Positions 9,333 through 20,044 of a stretch of 64,000 nt of DNA are shown here, piece by piece. The notes below the pieces were generated by a model that worked only from the letters and a program-made list of their open reading frames with translations, had not been told where the DNA came from and ran no database searches. Within the stretch, counting starts at the first letter, position 1. Every line of letters starts with the position of its first letter. Origin of the DNA: Pseudomonas sp. Irchel 3E13 (lineage in GTDB: Bacteria; Pseudomonadota; Gammaproteobacteria; Pseudomonadales; Pseudomonadaceae); contig NZ_FYDX01000002.1 in assembly GCF_900187455.1 (NCBI RefSeq), positions 450,642 through 514,641 of the forward strand, given 5' to 3'. The position numbers were made by a program, and so were the translations under genes.

Positions 9333-10233
9333 GGCGTTTGCCCCGCAGTTCCGAATACAGGTACGGCACCAGGATCGAGAGGATCGCGCCCAGCATCAGG
9401 ATCGCGCTGGCCGAGCCCATGCCCATCTGCCCGCGGCTGAAGGTGAAGGCGTACATGAACATCGCCGGCAGGTCCGAGGCATAGCCGGGCCCGCCCGCCG
9501 TCATCGCCGCGACCAGGTCGAAGCTCTTGATCGCGATGTGGGAGAGGATCATCAGCGCACTGAAAAACACCGGGCGCAGGCTCGGCAGGACGATGCGCAG
9601 GTAGATGCGCGGCAGGCTCGCGCCGTCGACCTGGGCGGCGCGGATGATCGACGGATCGACGCCGCGCAGCCCGGCGAGAAACAGCGCCATGACAAAGCCC
9701 GACGCCTGCCAGACGGCCGCGATCACCAGGCAGTAAACGACCCGGTCGGGGTCCACCAGCCAGTCGAGGCGAAAGCCCTCCCAGCCCCAATCGCGCAGCA
9801 GTTTGTCGAGGCCCAGGCCGGGATTGAGCAGCCATTTCCATGCGGTGCCGGTGACAATCATCGACAGTGCCATGGGGTACAAATAGACCGTGCGGATAAA
9901 GCCTTCGCGGCGGATGCGCTGATCCAGCAGCACCGCCAGCAGCACCCCGACCACCAGGCTGATGCTGATGAACAGGCCGCCGAACAGCAGCAGGTTCTTG
10001 CTCGCCACCCACCAGCGGTCGTTGTCCATCAGCCGCGCGTACTGGGCCAGGCCGACCCACTTGTAGCTGGGCATGAAGCTGGAGTTGGTGAAGGACAGGA
10101 TGAAGGTCCAGAGGATGTAGCCGTAGAAGCCCACTAGGACGATCAGCATGCTGGGAGCCAGGACCAGTTTCGGCAGCCAGCGCTGGAGGGCGTCCAGCGG
10201 GGAGGCTCGCCGCAGGGCGATTGCAGTGTTCAT
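9325..10233 (-). CDS. gtsB: glucose/mannose ABC transporter permease
   Basis: This MalF/UgpA-type permease has 302 aa and about six membrane segments. The EAA loop is at AAQVDGASLPRIYLRIVLPS. It pairs with GtsC to form the channel. The gap to gtsA upstream is occupied by a 59-base REP palindrome, which may reduce transcript levels of the permeases relative to the binding protein, a common pattern in such operons (inference). Confidence 0.9.
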   Translation of the reverse strand: MNTAIALRRASPLDALQRWLPKLVLAPSMLIVLVGFYGYILWTFILSFTNSSFMPSYKWVGLAQYARLMDNDRWWVASKNLLLFGGLFISISLVVGVLLAVLLDQRIRREGFIRTVYLYPMALSMIVTGTAWKWLLNPGLGLDKLLRDWGWEGFRLDWLVDPDRVVYCLVIAAVWQASGFVMALFLAGLRGVDPSIIRAAQVDGASLPRIYLRIVLPSLRPVFFSALMILSHIAIKSFDLVAAMTAGGPGYASDLPAMFMYAFTFSRGQMGMGSASAILMLGAILSILVPYLYSELRGKRHD

Positions 10234-10265
10234 GATTAAGTCCCGATGACGGGGTCGTGTTACGA

Positions 10266-10324
10266 CCCATCGCGAGCAAGCTCGCTCCTACAGGGTTTGT
10301 AGGAGCGAGCTTGCTCGCGATGGG
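10266..10324. repeat. paired inverted REP between gtsA and gtsB
   Basis: Two perfect 27-base inverted arms (from CCCATCGCGAGC to GCTCGCGATGGG) flank a 5-base loop. Each arm contains the REP core GCGAGCAAGCTCGCTCCTAC. It sits only 4 bases past the gtsA stop, so the mRNA would end in a very stable hairpin that could protect the gtsA transcript. Confidence 0.9.
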
Positions 10325-10328
10325 CCAC

Positions 10329-12134
<1,806 letters not shown>

Positions 12135-12135
<1 letters not shown>

Positions 12136-13001
12136 CAGCCGCGCACCTCGAGGCGTTGCGCCAACCACTGGCTGACCACCGGCCACAGCGTGCTGGCGTG
12201 ACGGTCGCGGAAAAACCCGAGGTGACCGATGGCCTGGCCGTTGCTGTCCGCCGGACCGTACTGGCGGCGCTCGACGGTGCAATCGGTGAGGTGGCTGCTC
12301 ATCAGGTCGATGGCTTCGGCCGGCGCCCACGGATCGTCCTCGAACCCGATCGACAGCACCGGCATCCGAGGCCGGCGGAAACGCGCGACGGCGTTCATCG
12401 CCGGGTCATCGAAAAAGTAATTGGGCAGCGAGGTCCAGCGGCTCCACTCCAGCATCACCTTGGCCGGCAGGTCTTCGCCGATGCCCAGTTTGCGACCCGG
12501 CACATAACCGAGGACTCGCGCACAGAACGGACCGATCAGCTTGAGCAAGGCGGTCACCCGCAGGCGCTCGGCGGTGGGCCGGATGAAGCGCAGGCAACCG
12601 GCCTGCGAGGTGATCATCACCGCGCCGCTGAGCAGCCGGCTGCTCTCGCACAAGCCGAACGCGTGACCGCCGAAACTGTGCCCGACGGCCAGCAGCGGCA
12701 GGTCGGGAAATTCCCGCGCCGCCCAGTGGGTCACGGCCTCGACGTCGAGGTCGGCCCAGGTGCTGAACCCGGCATCGACCGCCTTGGCCGGCGTGCCGCC
12801 TTGCACACCGCGGTAGTTGTAGGTCAGGGCCAGGAAGCCCTGTTCGGCGAGGTAGCTAGCGAACGCCGCGTACATGCGCTCGGTGACGCCGGTGGCGGGA
12901 TTGAGCAGCACCAGCGCCTTGGCGGTATTGGGATCGCCGAACAGCGTGGCGCGGAGGATAAGGCCGTCGGAACAGGTGATCGCGTGGGAGGTTTTGGTCA
13001 T
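12135..13001 (-). CDS. alpha/beta hydrolase
   Basis: This serine hydrolase has about 288 aa. The nucleophile elbow is GHSFGGHA, an oxyanion-type stretch is LLNPATG near the N-terminus, and candidate acid and histidine residues are FEDDPWAP and IGHLGFF close to the C-terminus. I chose MTKTSHAITC; a TTG nine codons upstream is possible, and neither has a strong ribosome site. It is the first gene of a two-gene operon with marR. The substrate cannot be read from the sequence; similar pairs are annotated as esterases. Confidence 0.85.
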
Positions 13002-13032
13002 GGCGGGGCCTGGAGGGGATGAGTGCAAAGCT

Positions 13033-13054
13033 ATTATTTAACATGCGAAATAAT
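13033..13054. promoter_or_regulatory. AT-rich palindrome, candidate MarR operator
   Basis: ATTATTT-AACATGCG-AAATAAT has perfect 7-base arms and an inner CATG. It lies 32 bases upstream of the hydrolase-marR operon. Size and composition fit MarR-family operators, so autoregulation is the likely function. Confidence 0.5.
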
Positions 13055-13098
13055 GACTGGCGAGTCGCTGATATTTCTCGGGTCACTTGCTGGTTTTC

Positions 13099-13134
13099 AG
13101 GGCCTCATCGCTGGCAAGCCAGCGATGAGGCCCT
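13099..13134. repeat. 17-bp perfect hairpin downstream of gtrS
   Basis: AGGGCCTCATCGCTGGC and its exact complement are separated by two bases, just past the gtrS stop. There is no T-run on either strand. It resembles the REP-like hairpin at 5892-5917 and probably acts as a terminator or mRNA end stabiliser. Confidence 0.6.
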
Positions 13135-13139
13135 AAAGA

Positions 13140-14594
13140 TCACCCCAAATACCGGGGCAAACTCAACGTCACCCGCAACCCACCCTCCCGCAAATTACGC
13201 AGACTCACCTCGCCCCCATGGCTATGGGCGATATTCCGCGCAATCCCCAATCCCAACCCATACCCCTGCTGCTGCCCGGCCAGGCGGAAATGCGGTTCGA
13301 ACACCTGCTCCAGCCGCTGCGCCGGTACGCCCGGTCCTTCGTCATCGACCTGAAGCACGAAGCTGTGGGCGCTGTCGATGATCCGCAGGTGAGCGCGCTC
13401 GCCATACTTCAGCGCGTTGTCGATCAGGTTGCCGATACAGCGCCGCAACGCCAGCGGTTTGCCGGGGTACGGCGCCTCCACCCGGCCCTGCACCGTGACC
13501 CGCCCACTGGCCAGGTACGGTTCGACCAGGCATTCCAGCATCAGGTCGAGGTCAATCGGCTCGATGTTCTCGTGGATGTCGGTGTCTTTCACGCATTGCA
13601 GGGCACCCTTGACCAGCATCTCCAGCTCGTCGAGGTCCCGCCCGAACTTGGCCTGCACCGCCTCGTCCTCCAGCAGCTCGACACGCAGGCGCAAGCGGGT
13701 GATGGGCGTGCGCAGGTCATGGGAAATCGCGCTGAACAACTGGCTGCGCTCGGTGAGGTAGCGGCTGATGCGCTCGCGCATGGCATTGAAGGCCCGCGCC
13801 ACTTCCACTACTTCGCTGCCGCCGCCCTCCACCACCGGCTCGACCTCGGCGCCCAGTGACATCTCCCGCGCGGCCAGCGCCAGGCGTTTGAGCGGGCGGC
13901 TCTGCCAGTGCACCAGCAGGCCGATGAACAGCAGCAGGAAGAAGCTGGTCAAGGCGATGAACCACACCTGCTGGCGCGGCAGGCCTTCGTCTTCGAGGCT
14001 GGTGTAGGGCTCGGGCAGCAGCGAGGCGATGTACAACCACTCGCCCTCTGCCAGGCGAATCTGGGTCACCAGCACGGGCGGATCGACCGGCTCCAGGGTC
14101 AGCGCGTAATGCGCCCAGGAACGCGGCAATTCGTCCAGCTTCAAGCCGCTGTTGAAGATGCGCAGGTCCTGCGGGCTGACGAACTCGACGGAGATCTGCA
14201 TCGCCTCGCCCAGGCGCTGGCGCAGCACCTCGTCCACCGCCGACACCACCGCTTGCTTGCGCGGGGTCGAGGGCAGCACGCGCATGTCCAGCGGCCGGTC
14301 ATTGAGGGAAACGAAGAAGCGTGTGCCGCCCATGCTGCGCAACTGGTCGAGCACCAGCGGGCGGTACGCCAGGGGCAGCGAGCGGAAGTAGCTGACGCTG
14401 GCGCTCATCGAATGGGCCAGACTGCGGGCACTGGCCACCAGGCCTTCGCGCTGGCTGGCGCGCAATTGCGAGAGCCAGATGAAACTCGACAGCCCTTGGG
14501 CCACCAGCACCACCAGCAGGGTCAGCAGCAGCATCCGCCCCAGCAGCGAACGCGGCAGCGACAACCGCCCGCGACCCTCAGTGCGAGGGCGCAA
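13140..14594 (-). CDS. gtrS: sensor histidine kinase GtrS (glucose/2-ketogluconate response)
   Basis: This inner-membrane kinase has 484 aa. TM1 lies at about 18-41 and TM2 at about 211-230, with a periplasmic sensor between them, then HAMP (about 232-285), the phospho-accepting His in SAISHDLRTPITRL, N box LIDNALKYG, G1 VDDEGPGVP and G2 GYGLGLGIARN. It overlaps the end of gltR by 17 bases. In P. aeruginosa and P. putida the orthologous system responds to ketogluconate/6-phosphogluconate and controls gts, oprB, edd, glk and gap genes. All of these are in this window. Confidence 0.9.
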   Translation of the reverse strand: MRPRTEGRGRLSLPRSLLGRMLLLTLLVVLVAQGLSSFIWLSQLRASQREGLVASARSLAHSMSASVSYFRSLPLAYRPLVLDQLRSMGGTRFFVSLNDRPLDMRVLPSTPRKQAVVSAVDEVLRQRLGEAMQISVEFVSPQDLRIFNSGLKLDELPRSWAHYALTLEPVDPPVLVTQIRLAEGEWLYIASLLPEPYTSLEDEGLPRQQVWFIALTSFFLLLFIGLLVHWQSRPLKRLALAAREMSLGAEVEPVVEGGGSEVVEVARAFNAMRERISRYLTERSQLFSAISHDLRTPITRLRLRVELLEDEAVQAKFGRDLDELEMLVKGALQCVKDTDIHENIEPIDLDLMLECLVEPYLASGRVTVQGRVEAPYPGKPLALRRCIGNLIDNALKYGERAHLRIIDSAHSFVLQVDDEGPGVPAQRLEQVFEPHFRLAGQQQGYGLGLGIARNIAHSHGGEVSLRNLREGGLRVTLSLPRYLG

Positions 14595-15288
14595 CGCTGG
14601 CCGCCAGCAGGTAGCCGCTGCCGCGCACGGTGCGGATCAGCCGCGGCGGTTTGTCGGTGTCGCGCAGGCGCTGGCGCAGACGGCTGACCGCCATGTCGAT
14701 GATCCGGTCCAGCGGCATCGGCTCGCGGCCTCGAGTGGCGTTGCCGATGGTGTCGCGGTCGAGGATCTGCTGCGGGTGATCGAGAAACAGTTTGAGCAAG
14801 GCGAAGTCGGCGCCGGACAGAATCACTTCCTCGCCGTCGCGGTGGAACAGGCGGTGGCTGACCGTATCCAGACGCCACTCATCGAAGACCAGCACCTCGC
14901 CTCCCGGCGCCTGGAAGCCGGCGCGGCGCAACAACGCCTTGATCCGCGCCAGCAACTCACGCGGGCTGAACGGTTTGCCGAGGTAGTCGTCGGCACCCAG
15001 TTCCAGGCCGATGATCCGGTCGGCTTCGTCGGAGCTGGCGGTCAGCATGATGATCGGCACCTGGGCCTGACGCGGGTGCTGGCGCACCCAGCGGCACAGG
15101 CTGAAACCGTCTTCGTCGGGCAACATCACGTCGAGGATCAGCAGGTCGCTGGTGCCGGCATCCAGCGCCTGGCGAAAGCCTTTTCCATCGGCGACGGCCT
15201 GTACCTGGAAGCCGCTGCGGCTCAGGTAGGTCTGCAGCAATTCACGGATTTCCTGGTCGTCGTCGACCAGCAGAATCGACTTGCTCAC
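14578..15288 (-). CDS. gltR: response regulator GltR
   Basis: This OmpR-type regulator has 236 aa. The receiver domain (1-120) has the acidic pocket VDDDQ and phospho-acceptor D53 in LILDVMLPDEDG. The C-terminal winged helix has LRQRLRDTDKPPRLIRTVRG. The start is GTG (VSKSILLVDDD) with AAGGA nine bases upstream; the open frame beyond it is not coding. It is part of edd-glk-gltR-gtrS, 35 bases after glk. Confidence 0.93.
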   Translation of the reverse strand: MSKSILLVDDDQEIRELLQTYLSRSGFQVQAVADGKGFRQALDAGTSDLLILDVMLPDEDGFSLCRWVRQHPRQAQVPIIMLTASSDEADRIIGLELGADDYLGKPFSPRELLARIKALLRRAGFQAPGGEVLVFDEWRLDTVSHRLFHRDGEEVILSGADFALLKLFLDHPQQILDRDTIGNATRGREPMPLDRIIDMAVSRLRQRLRDTDKPPRLIRTVRGSGYLLAASVAPSH

Positions 15289-15323
15289 AACGGCGGGTCC
15301 TTGTCTGTCGATGCGCAATGACC

Positions 15324-16280
15324 CTAGCCCAGCGCCTGCTGCAAAGCCACCCCGGCGCCCAGCAGCCCGGAAAACTCCGCGGTCACCAGCCACACCGGCA
15401 CGCCCTTGAAGTAGCCGCTCATGCAGCCTTTGTCAGCGAAGCTTTCGGCAAAACCGCTGCGCAGGAACAGCCCGGCGAAACGCGGGATCACACCGCCGAC
15501 GATGTACACGCCAGCGCGACCGCCGAGGGTCAGCACGTTGTTGCCGGCAACCCGGCCGAGGAAGCGGCTGAACTGTTCGATCACCGCCAGTGCCAGCGGC
15601 TCGCCCGCCAGCGCGGCGTCGGTGATGGCGGCGGGTGTGGTCAGCGTCGGCGTGTGGCCGTCGAGGGTGCAGATGGCCTGGTACAAACGCAGCAAGCCGC
15701 CGCCGCTGAGCACGGTTTCGGCGCTGACATGGCCGGTCTGTTCGGCAATGACTTCGCGGATCGCCGCCTCCCGTGCGTTGCCCACCGGCAGGTCGACATG
15801 CCCGCCCTCGCCCGGCATCGCCAGCCAGCGCCCCTCTTCGAGGCGCAGCAGGCTGCCGACACCGAGGCCGGTGCCCGGACCGATGATCAGCGCCGGGCGG
15901 GTCAGATCGGCCTCGCCTTCACAGACCGTGGTGCGCTCGTTGTCGCGCAGCCGGGTCATGCCAAGGGCCATGGCCGAGAAGTCATTGATCAGCAGCAGAT
16001 GCGGCACCTGCAACGTCGCGCAAAACGCCTCGCGGCTCAGACGCCAGTGGCTGTTGGTGAAACGGAATTCGTCGCCGGACACCGGCCCGGCCACCGCAAG
16101 ACACACGGCATCCAGCTCGCCACGGGCAATGCCCTGTTCGGCCAGGTACACGCCGATGGCCTGTTCGGGGCTGGTGTAGTCCGCCGTCGCAAAGACCCGC
16201 ACGGCGTGCAGGGCATCGTCGCGCCACAGGGCGAAACGGGCATTGGTACCGCCGATATCACCGACCAGCGCGACCTTCAT
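15324..16280 (-). CDS. glk: glucokinase
   Basis: It phosphorylates glucose to glucose 6-phosphate with ATP. The 318-aa protein is of the proteobacterial Glk type: [13 protein letters not shown] (phosphate 1) at the N-terminus, [12 protein letters not shown], and GPGTGLGVG. The start [11 protein letters not shown] overlaps the edd stop by four bases (ATGA), so its translation is coupled to edd. Confidence 0.95.
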   Translation of the reverse strand: MKVALVGDIGGTNARFALWRDDALHAVRVFATADYTSPEQAIGVYLAEQGIARGELDAVCLAVAGPVSGDEFRFTNSHWRLSREAFCATLQVPHLLLINDFSAMALGMTRLRDNERTTVCEGEADLTRPALIIGPGTGLGVGSLLRLEEGRWLAMPGEGGHVDLPVGNAREAAIREVIAEQTGHVSAETVLSGGGLLRLYQAICTLDGHTPTLTTPAAITDAALAGEPLALAVIEQFSRFLGRVAGNNVLTLGGRAGVYIVGGVIPRFAGLFLRSGFAESFADKGCMSGYFKGVPVWLVTAEFSGLLGAGVALQQALG

Positions 16281-18103
16281 TTGCAACCCTCCAGTGCCGA
16301 GGTGAAGGCGCTGGCGCCCTTCTCTGCGGGGCTCAGTGCCTGACGCAGGAAACCGAACAATTCGCGGCCACAACCCAGGTCATTGCCCAGCGGCGCCGTC
16401 GGCAGTTCGCGGCTGGCCAGTTCTTCTTCCGAGACCCGCACGAGCAACGTGCCGCTGTTGCCATCGACGCGCACGATATCGCCGTCGCGCACTCGCGCCA
16501 GCGGCCCGCCGTCATAGGCCTCGGGACAGACGTGAATCGCTGCGGGGATCTTGCCCGAGGCGCCGGACATGCGCCCGTCGGTGACCAGCGCGACCTTGAA
16601 ACCACGGTCCTGGAGCACCCCGAGGAACGGCGTCATCTTGTGCAGTTCGGGCATGCCGTTGCAGCGCGGGCCCTGGAAACGCACCACGGCGACAAAGTCC
16701 CGCTCCAGCTCACCGGCCTTGAAGGCGTCGGCCAATTCCTGCTGGTCGTGGAACACCCGCGCCGGCGCTTCCACCACCTGGTGCTCGGCGGCCACTGCGG
16801 AAACCTTCATCACCCCGCGACCGATATTGCCTTCCATCACCCGCAAACCGCCTTCCGGCGAGAATGGCCGCTCGACCGGGCGCAGGATCGATTCGTCGAG
16901 GCTTTGCGCCGGCCCCTCGCGCCAGACCAGGCGCTCGCCGTCGAGAAACGGCTCCTGGGTGTAGCGGCGCAGGCCGTGGCCGGCGATGGTGTTGACGTCT
17001 TCGTGGAGCAGCCCGGCGTCGAGCAGTTCGCGGATCAGGAAGGACATGCCGCCCGCGGCCTGGAAGTGATTGATATCGGCCTTGCCGTTGGGATAGACGT
17101 GGCACAGGGTCGGCACCACCTCGGACAGCTCGGCCATGTCCTGCCAGGTCAACTGGATGCCGGCGGCCTGGGCAATGGCCGGGATGTGCAGGGTGTGGTT
17201 GGTGGAACCGCCGGTGGCGTGCAGCGCGACCACCGAGTTGACCAGCACCTTCTCATCGACGATCTCGCCCAGCGGCGTGAACGCGCCGTTGGCCTTGGTC
17301 AGGCGGGTGACCTGCTGCGCGGCCTCGACGGTCAGGGCATCGCGCAGCGGCGTGTAAGGATTGACGAACGACGCGCCCGGCAAGTGCAGGCCCATGACTT
17401 CCATCAGCAACTGGTTGGTGTTGGCGGTGCCGTAGAAGGTGCAGGTGCCGGGGCTGTGGTAGGACTTCATCTCCGATTCGAGCAACTGTTCGCGGGTGGC
17501 CTTGCCCTCGGCGTAGCGCTGGCGCACCTCGGCTTTTTCCTTGTTGGAAATCCCCGAAGGCATTGGCCCGCCGGGCACGAACAGCATCGGCAGATGACCG
17601 AAGCGCAGCGCGCCCATCAGCAGGCCGGGGACGATCTTGTCGCAGATCCCCAACAGCAGCGCCGCATCGAACAGGTTGTGCGACAGCGCGATGGCGGTGG
17701 ACATGGCGATCACTTCGCGGCTGGCGATGCCCAGTTCCATGCCGGGCTCGCCCTGAGTGACGCCGTCACACATCGCCGGCACGCCACCGGCGAACTGGCC
17801 CACCGAGCCGACGTCGCGCAGGGCGCGCTTGATCTGCTCGGGGTAGTGCTCGTAGGGCTGGTGCGCGGACAACAGGTCGTTGTAGGCGGAAATGATCGCC
17901 ACGTTGGCGGCATTGGTCAGGCGCAGGCTCTGCTTGTCCTCGGTGCCGCAGCCGGCCACGCCGTGGGCGAAGTTGGCGCATTGCAGGCGGGCACGCATCG
18001 GGCCTTCGCTGGCCGCGCCACGAATCAGTTGCAGGTAGCGTTCTCGGGTGGGACGACTACGGGCGATCAACCGTTCGGTGACCTCAAGGATGCGCGGATG
18101 CAT
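16277..18103 (-). CDS. edd: phosphogluconate dehydratase
   Basis: It dehydrates 6-phosphogluconate to KDPG, the first committed step of the Entner-Doudoroff pathway. The 608-aa length fits the family of [4Fe-4S] dehydratases (IlvD/Edd). Visible motifs are [27 protein letters not shown] and [17 protein letters not shown]. It is the first gene of edd-glk-gltR-gtrS and divergent from gapA, with HexR-like sites in the 220-base region between them. Confidence 0.96.
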   Translation of the reverse strand: MHPRILEVTERLIARSRPTRERYLQLIRGAASEGPMRARLQCANFAHGVAGCGTEDKQSLRLTNAANVAIISAYNDLLSAHQPYEHYPEQIKRALRDVGSVGQFAGGVPAMCDGVTQGEPGMELGIASREVIAMSTAIALSHNLFDAALLLGICDKIVPGLLMGALRFGHLPMLFVPGGPMPSGISNKEKAEVRQRYAEGKATREQLLESEMKSYHSPGTCTFYGTANTNQLLMEVMGLHLPGASFVNPYTPLRDALTVEAAQQVTRLTKANGAFTPLGEIVDEKVLVNSVVALHATGGSTNHTLHIPAIAQAAGIQLTWQDMAELSEVVPTLCHVYPNGKADINHFQAAGGMSFLIRELLDAGLLHEDVNTIAGHGLRRYTQEPFLDGERLVWREGPAQSLDESILRPVERPFSPEGGLRVMEGNIGRGVMKVSAVAAEHQVVEAPARVFHDQQELADAFKAGELERDFVAVVRFQGPRCNGMPELHKMTPFLGVLQDRGFKVALVTDGRMSGASGKIPAAIHVCPEAYDGGPLARVRDGDIVRVDGNSGTLLVRVSEEELASRELPTAPLGNDLGCGRELFGFLRQALSPAEKGASAFTSALEGCK

Positions 18104-18215
18104 GAACTGGACTCCAGGCTAAACGGTGGTTGCAAACACTGCGGCGGTTTCCCTTCCAAACGATTGCGGCCTAGGCTCAAGAAGAGGGGGCAATCAAGGT
18201 ATCCACCGATCATAG

Positions 18216-18231
18216 GTAGTATTTAAAACAA
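18216..18231. promoter_or_regulatory. candidate HexR operator near edd
   Basis: GTAGTATTTAAAACAA reads on the minus strand as TTGTTTTAAATACTAC, a TTGT...ACTAC form like the zwf site. It lies 112 bases upstream of edd in the edd/gapA divergent region, where HexR control is known in other pseudomonads. Confidence 0.5.
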
Positions 18232-18278
18232 AATATTGCCGACACTGCAGCTTGTTTTCTGGCTGCTACTGAATAATC

Positions 18279-18296
18279 TAGTTATTCAAACAACAA
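18279..18296. promoter_or_regulatory. candidate HexR operator near gapA
   Basis: TAGTTATTCAAACAACAA is a degenerate match (reverse strand TTGTTGTTTGAATAACTA) 27 bases before gapA. It is weaker than the other sites. A second operator in this divergent promoter region would let HexR control gapA separately. Confidence 0.35.
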
Positions 18297-18323
18297 AAAT
18301 CAGCGCGACGCATGAGGTGTCCC

Positions 18324-19325
18324 ATGACCATCCGGATCGCAATCAATGGCTTTGGCCGTATCGGCCGCAACCTGCTCCGCGCACTCTATACCCAAGGCTA
18401 CCGCCAGGGCCTGCAAGTCGTCGCCATCAACGACCTCGGCGACAGCGCCATCAACGCCCACCTGCTCCAGTACGACAGCGTCCACGGCCACTTTGCTGGC
18501 ACCGTGGAATTCGATCAGGAGAGCCTCACGGTCAATGGCGACCGGATCGCCGTCAGCGCCATCCGCAACCCGGCGGAGTTGCCGTGGAAAGCCGAGGCCG
18601 TCGATGTGGTGTTCGAATGCACCGGGCTGTTCACCGACCGCGCCAAGGCGGCCGGCCATCTTGCCGCCGGGGCGCGCAAGGTGATCATCTCGGCGCCGGC
18701 CAAGGGCGCGGATGCCACTGTAGTCTATGGCGTCAACCACGACATCCTGCGCGCCTCGCACCAGATCATCTCCAACGCCTCGTGCACCACCAACTGCCTG
18801 GCCCCGGTGGCCCAGGTGCTGCACCGCGAACTGGGCATCGAGCAAGGGCTGATGACCACCATCCACGCCTACACCAACGACCAGAGCCTGACCGACGGCT
18901 ACCACAGCGACCCGTTCCGCGCCCGCGCCGCGACCCAGTCGATGATCCCCAGCAAGACCGGCGCCGCCGAAGCGGTGGGCCTGGTGCTGCCGGAACTGGC
19001 CGGCAAGCTGACCGGCATGGCGGTGCGGGTGCCGGTGATCAACGTGTCGCTGGTGGACCTGACCGTCACCCTCGCCCGCGAGACCACCGCCGAGGAGGTC
19101 AACGCGCTGTTCAAGGAAGCCAGCCGCAACTCACCGATCCTCGGCTACAACGACCTGCCGCTGGTGTCGTGCGACTTCAACCACAACCCGCTGTCGTCGA
19201 TCTTCGACGCCAACCACACCAAAGCCAGCGGCAAGCTGCTCAAAGTGATGGCGTGGTACGACAACGAGTGGGGCTTTTCCAACCGGATGCTGGATAACTG
19301 CCTGGCGCTGTGGAGCGCGCGGTAG
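18324..19325 (+). CDS. gapA: type I glyceraldehyde-3-phosphate dehydrogenase
   Basis: It oxidises glyceraldehyde 3-phosphate to 1,3-bisphosphoglycerate. The 333-aa protein has the NAD-binding start [10 protein letters not shown], the catalytic C154 in [12 protein letters not shown] and H181 in [10 protein letters not shown]. The start MTIRIAING is preferred over an ATG 12 bases upstream because GAGGT lies five bases before it. It stands alone, divergent from edd, and is the gap-1 type gene of the HexR regulon. Confidence 0.95.
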   Translation: MTIRIAINGFGRIGRNLLRALYTQGYRQGLQVVAINDLGDSAINAHLLQYDSVHGHFAGTVEFDQESLTVNGDRIAVSAIRNPAELPWKAEAVDVVFECTGLFTDRAKAAGHLAAGARKVIISAPAKGADATVVYGVNHDILRASHQIISNASCTTNCLAPVAQVLHRELGIEQGLMTTIHAYTNDQSLTDGYHSDPFRARAATQSMIPSKTGAAEAVGLVLPELAGKLTGMAVRVPVINVSLVDLTVTLARETTAEEVNALFKEASRNSPILGYNDLPLVSCDFNHNPLSSIFDANHTKASGKLLKVMAWYDNEWGFSNRMLDNCLALWSAR

Positions 19326-19393
19326 ACGGGGCTTTGCGGGTGTCAGCCGGGGAATTTTCATACGACGACTGACACCCTTGTCGTACTTCGTGC

Positions 19394-19425
19394 TTGACCA
19401 ACGGGGTTGATGATAAGCATTATCA
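19394..19425 (+). promoter_or_regulatory. Fur box over the promoter of the heme-signalling sigma factor
   Basis: TGATAAGCATTATCA (19411-19425) matches the 7-1-7 Fur consensus with one mismatch. It overlaps a likely -10 (CATTAT, 19418-19423) placed 18 bases after a TTGACC -35 (19394-19399). Iron repression of the sigma gene is therefore expected. The box also covers an ATG at 19408, which is why that ATG is not used as the start. Confidence 0.8.
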
Positions 19426-19454
19426 TTAGCAAATTCCGCTCGGGTATCGCCGTG

Positions 19455-19970
19455 AGCCAGTCCCACTTCAACTCCGTTTTCCTCGCCCAGCGCGTCACCC
19501 TGCTGCGCACGTTGCAGCGCATGGTGGACAACCCCAGCACCGCCGAAGACCTGCTTCAGGAAACCTACCTGCGGGTCACCCGCGCCCTTGGCGAGCGGCC
19601 TATCGAACACCTGGAGCCCTTCGTGTTCCAGACCGCGCGCAACCTTGCCCTCGATCACCTGCGCGCGCGCCGGGTGCAGTCGCGCACCGTGGTCGATGAC
19701 GTGCCCGAACAAATCCTGCACAACGTCGCCGCTCCCGTGGGCAGCGCCGAAGACGCCGCCCATGCCGCGCAACTGCTCAAGCGCCTGAGCAGTTCGCTGT
19801 CGCAACTCACCCCGCGCCAGCAGCGCATCTTCATCCTCAGCCGCCTGCACGGCGCCAGTTACCTGGAGATCGCCGAGCAACTGGACGTCTCGGCCAGCAC
19901 CGTACAGAAGGAACTGAAACTGATTATGGCGATCTGCATGGGTGTGGCCGATCGACTCAACGGTAACTGA
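19455..19970 (+). CDS. hxuI: FecI-family ECF sigma factor (HxuI-like)
   Basis: This iron-starvation ECF sigma factor has 171 aa. Sigma region 2 includes NPSTAEDLLQETYLRVTRAL and FQTARNLALDHLRARR. Region 4 has LTPRQQRIFILSRLHGASYL and EIAEQLDVSASTVQKELK. The start is taken as the GTG of VSQSHFNSVF, because the upstream in-frame ATG lies inside the Fur box. It is followed by a FecR-type anti-sigma and a TonB-dependent receptor, a standard cell-surface signalling trio. The name hxuI is inferred from the heme receptor and heme oxygenase nearby and from the P. aeruginosa Hxu system. Confidence 0.8.
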   Translation, partial: SQSHFNSVFLAQRVTLLRTLQRMVDNPSTAEDLLQETYLRVTRALGERPIEHLEPFVFQTARNLALDHLRARRVQSRTVVDDVPEQILHNVAAPVGSAEDAAHAAQLLKRLSSSLSQLTPRQQRIFILSRLHGASYLEIAEQLDVSASTVQKELKLIMAICMGVADRLNGN

Positions 19971-20044
19971 TGGCCGCTTGCCTGATCCGTCGTTAGCCCC
20001 GATCATGACGTCCATCTACGCCCGCCTCGCCGCAAGGATCACCC

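Noticed and set aside
10266..10324. REP copies (10266, 21111, 23861, 27236, 32179, 37938, 56202, 63804) as a CRISPR or integron array
   Set aside because: The copies are dispersed between genes, palindromic, and mostly in inverted pairs, with no regular spacing or spacer series. They are standard REP/REPIN elements.
13021..13028. TTG start for the hydrolase nine codons upstream
   Set aside because: The added residues are Pro/Ser-rich and outside the fold, and there is no better ribosome site. It is kept only as an alternative.
19407..19454. N-terminal extension of the ECF sigma factor
   Set aside because: The upstream start codons fall in the Fur box and -10 region, and the extra residues do not look like sigma region 2.
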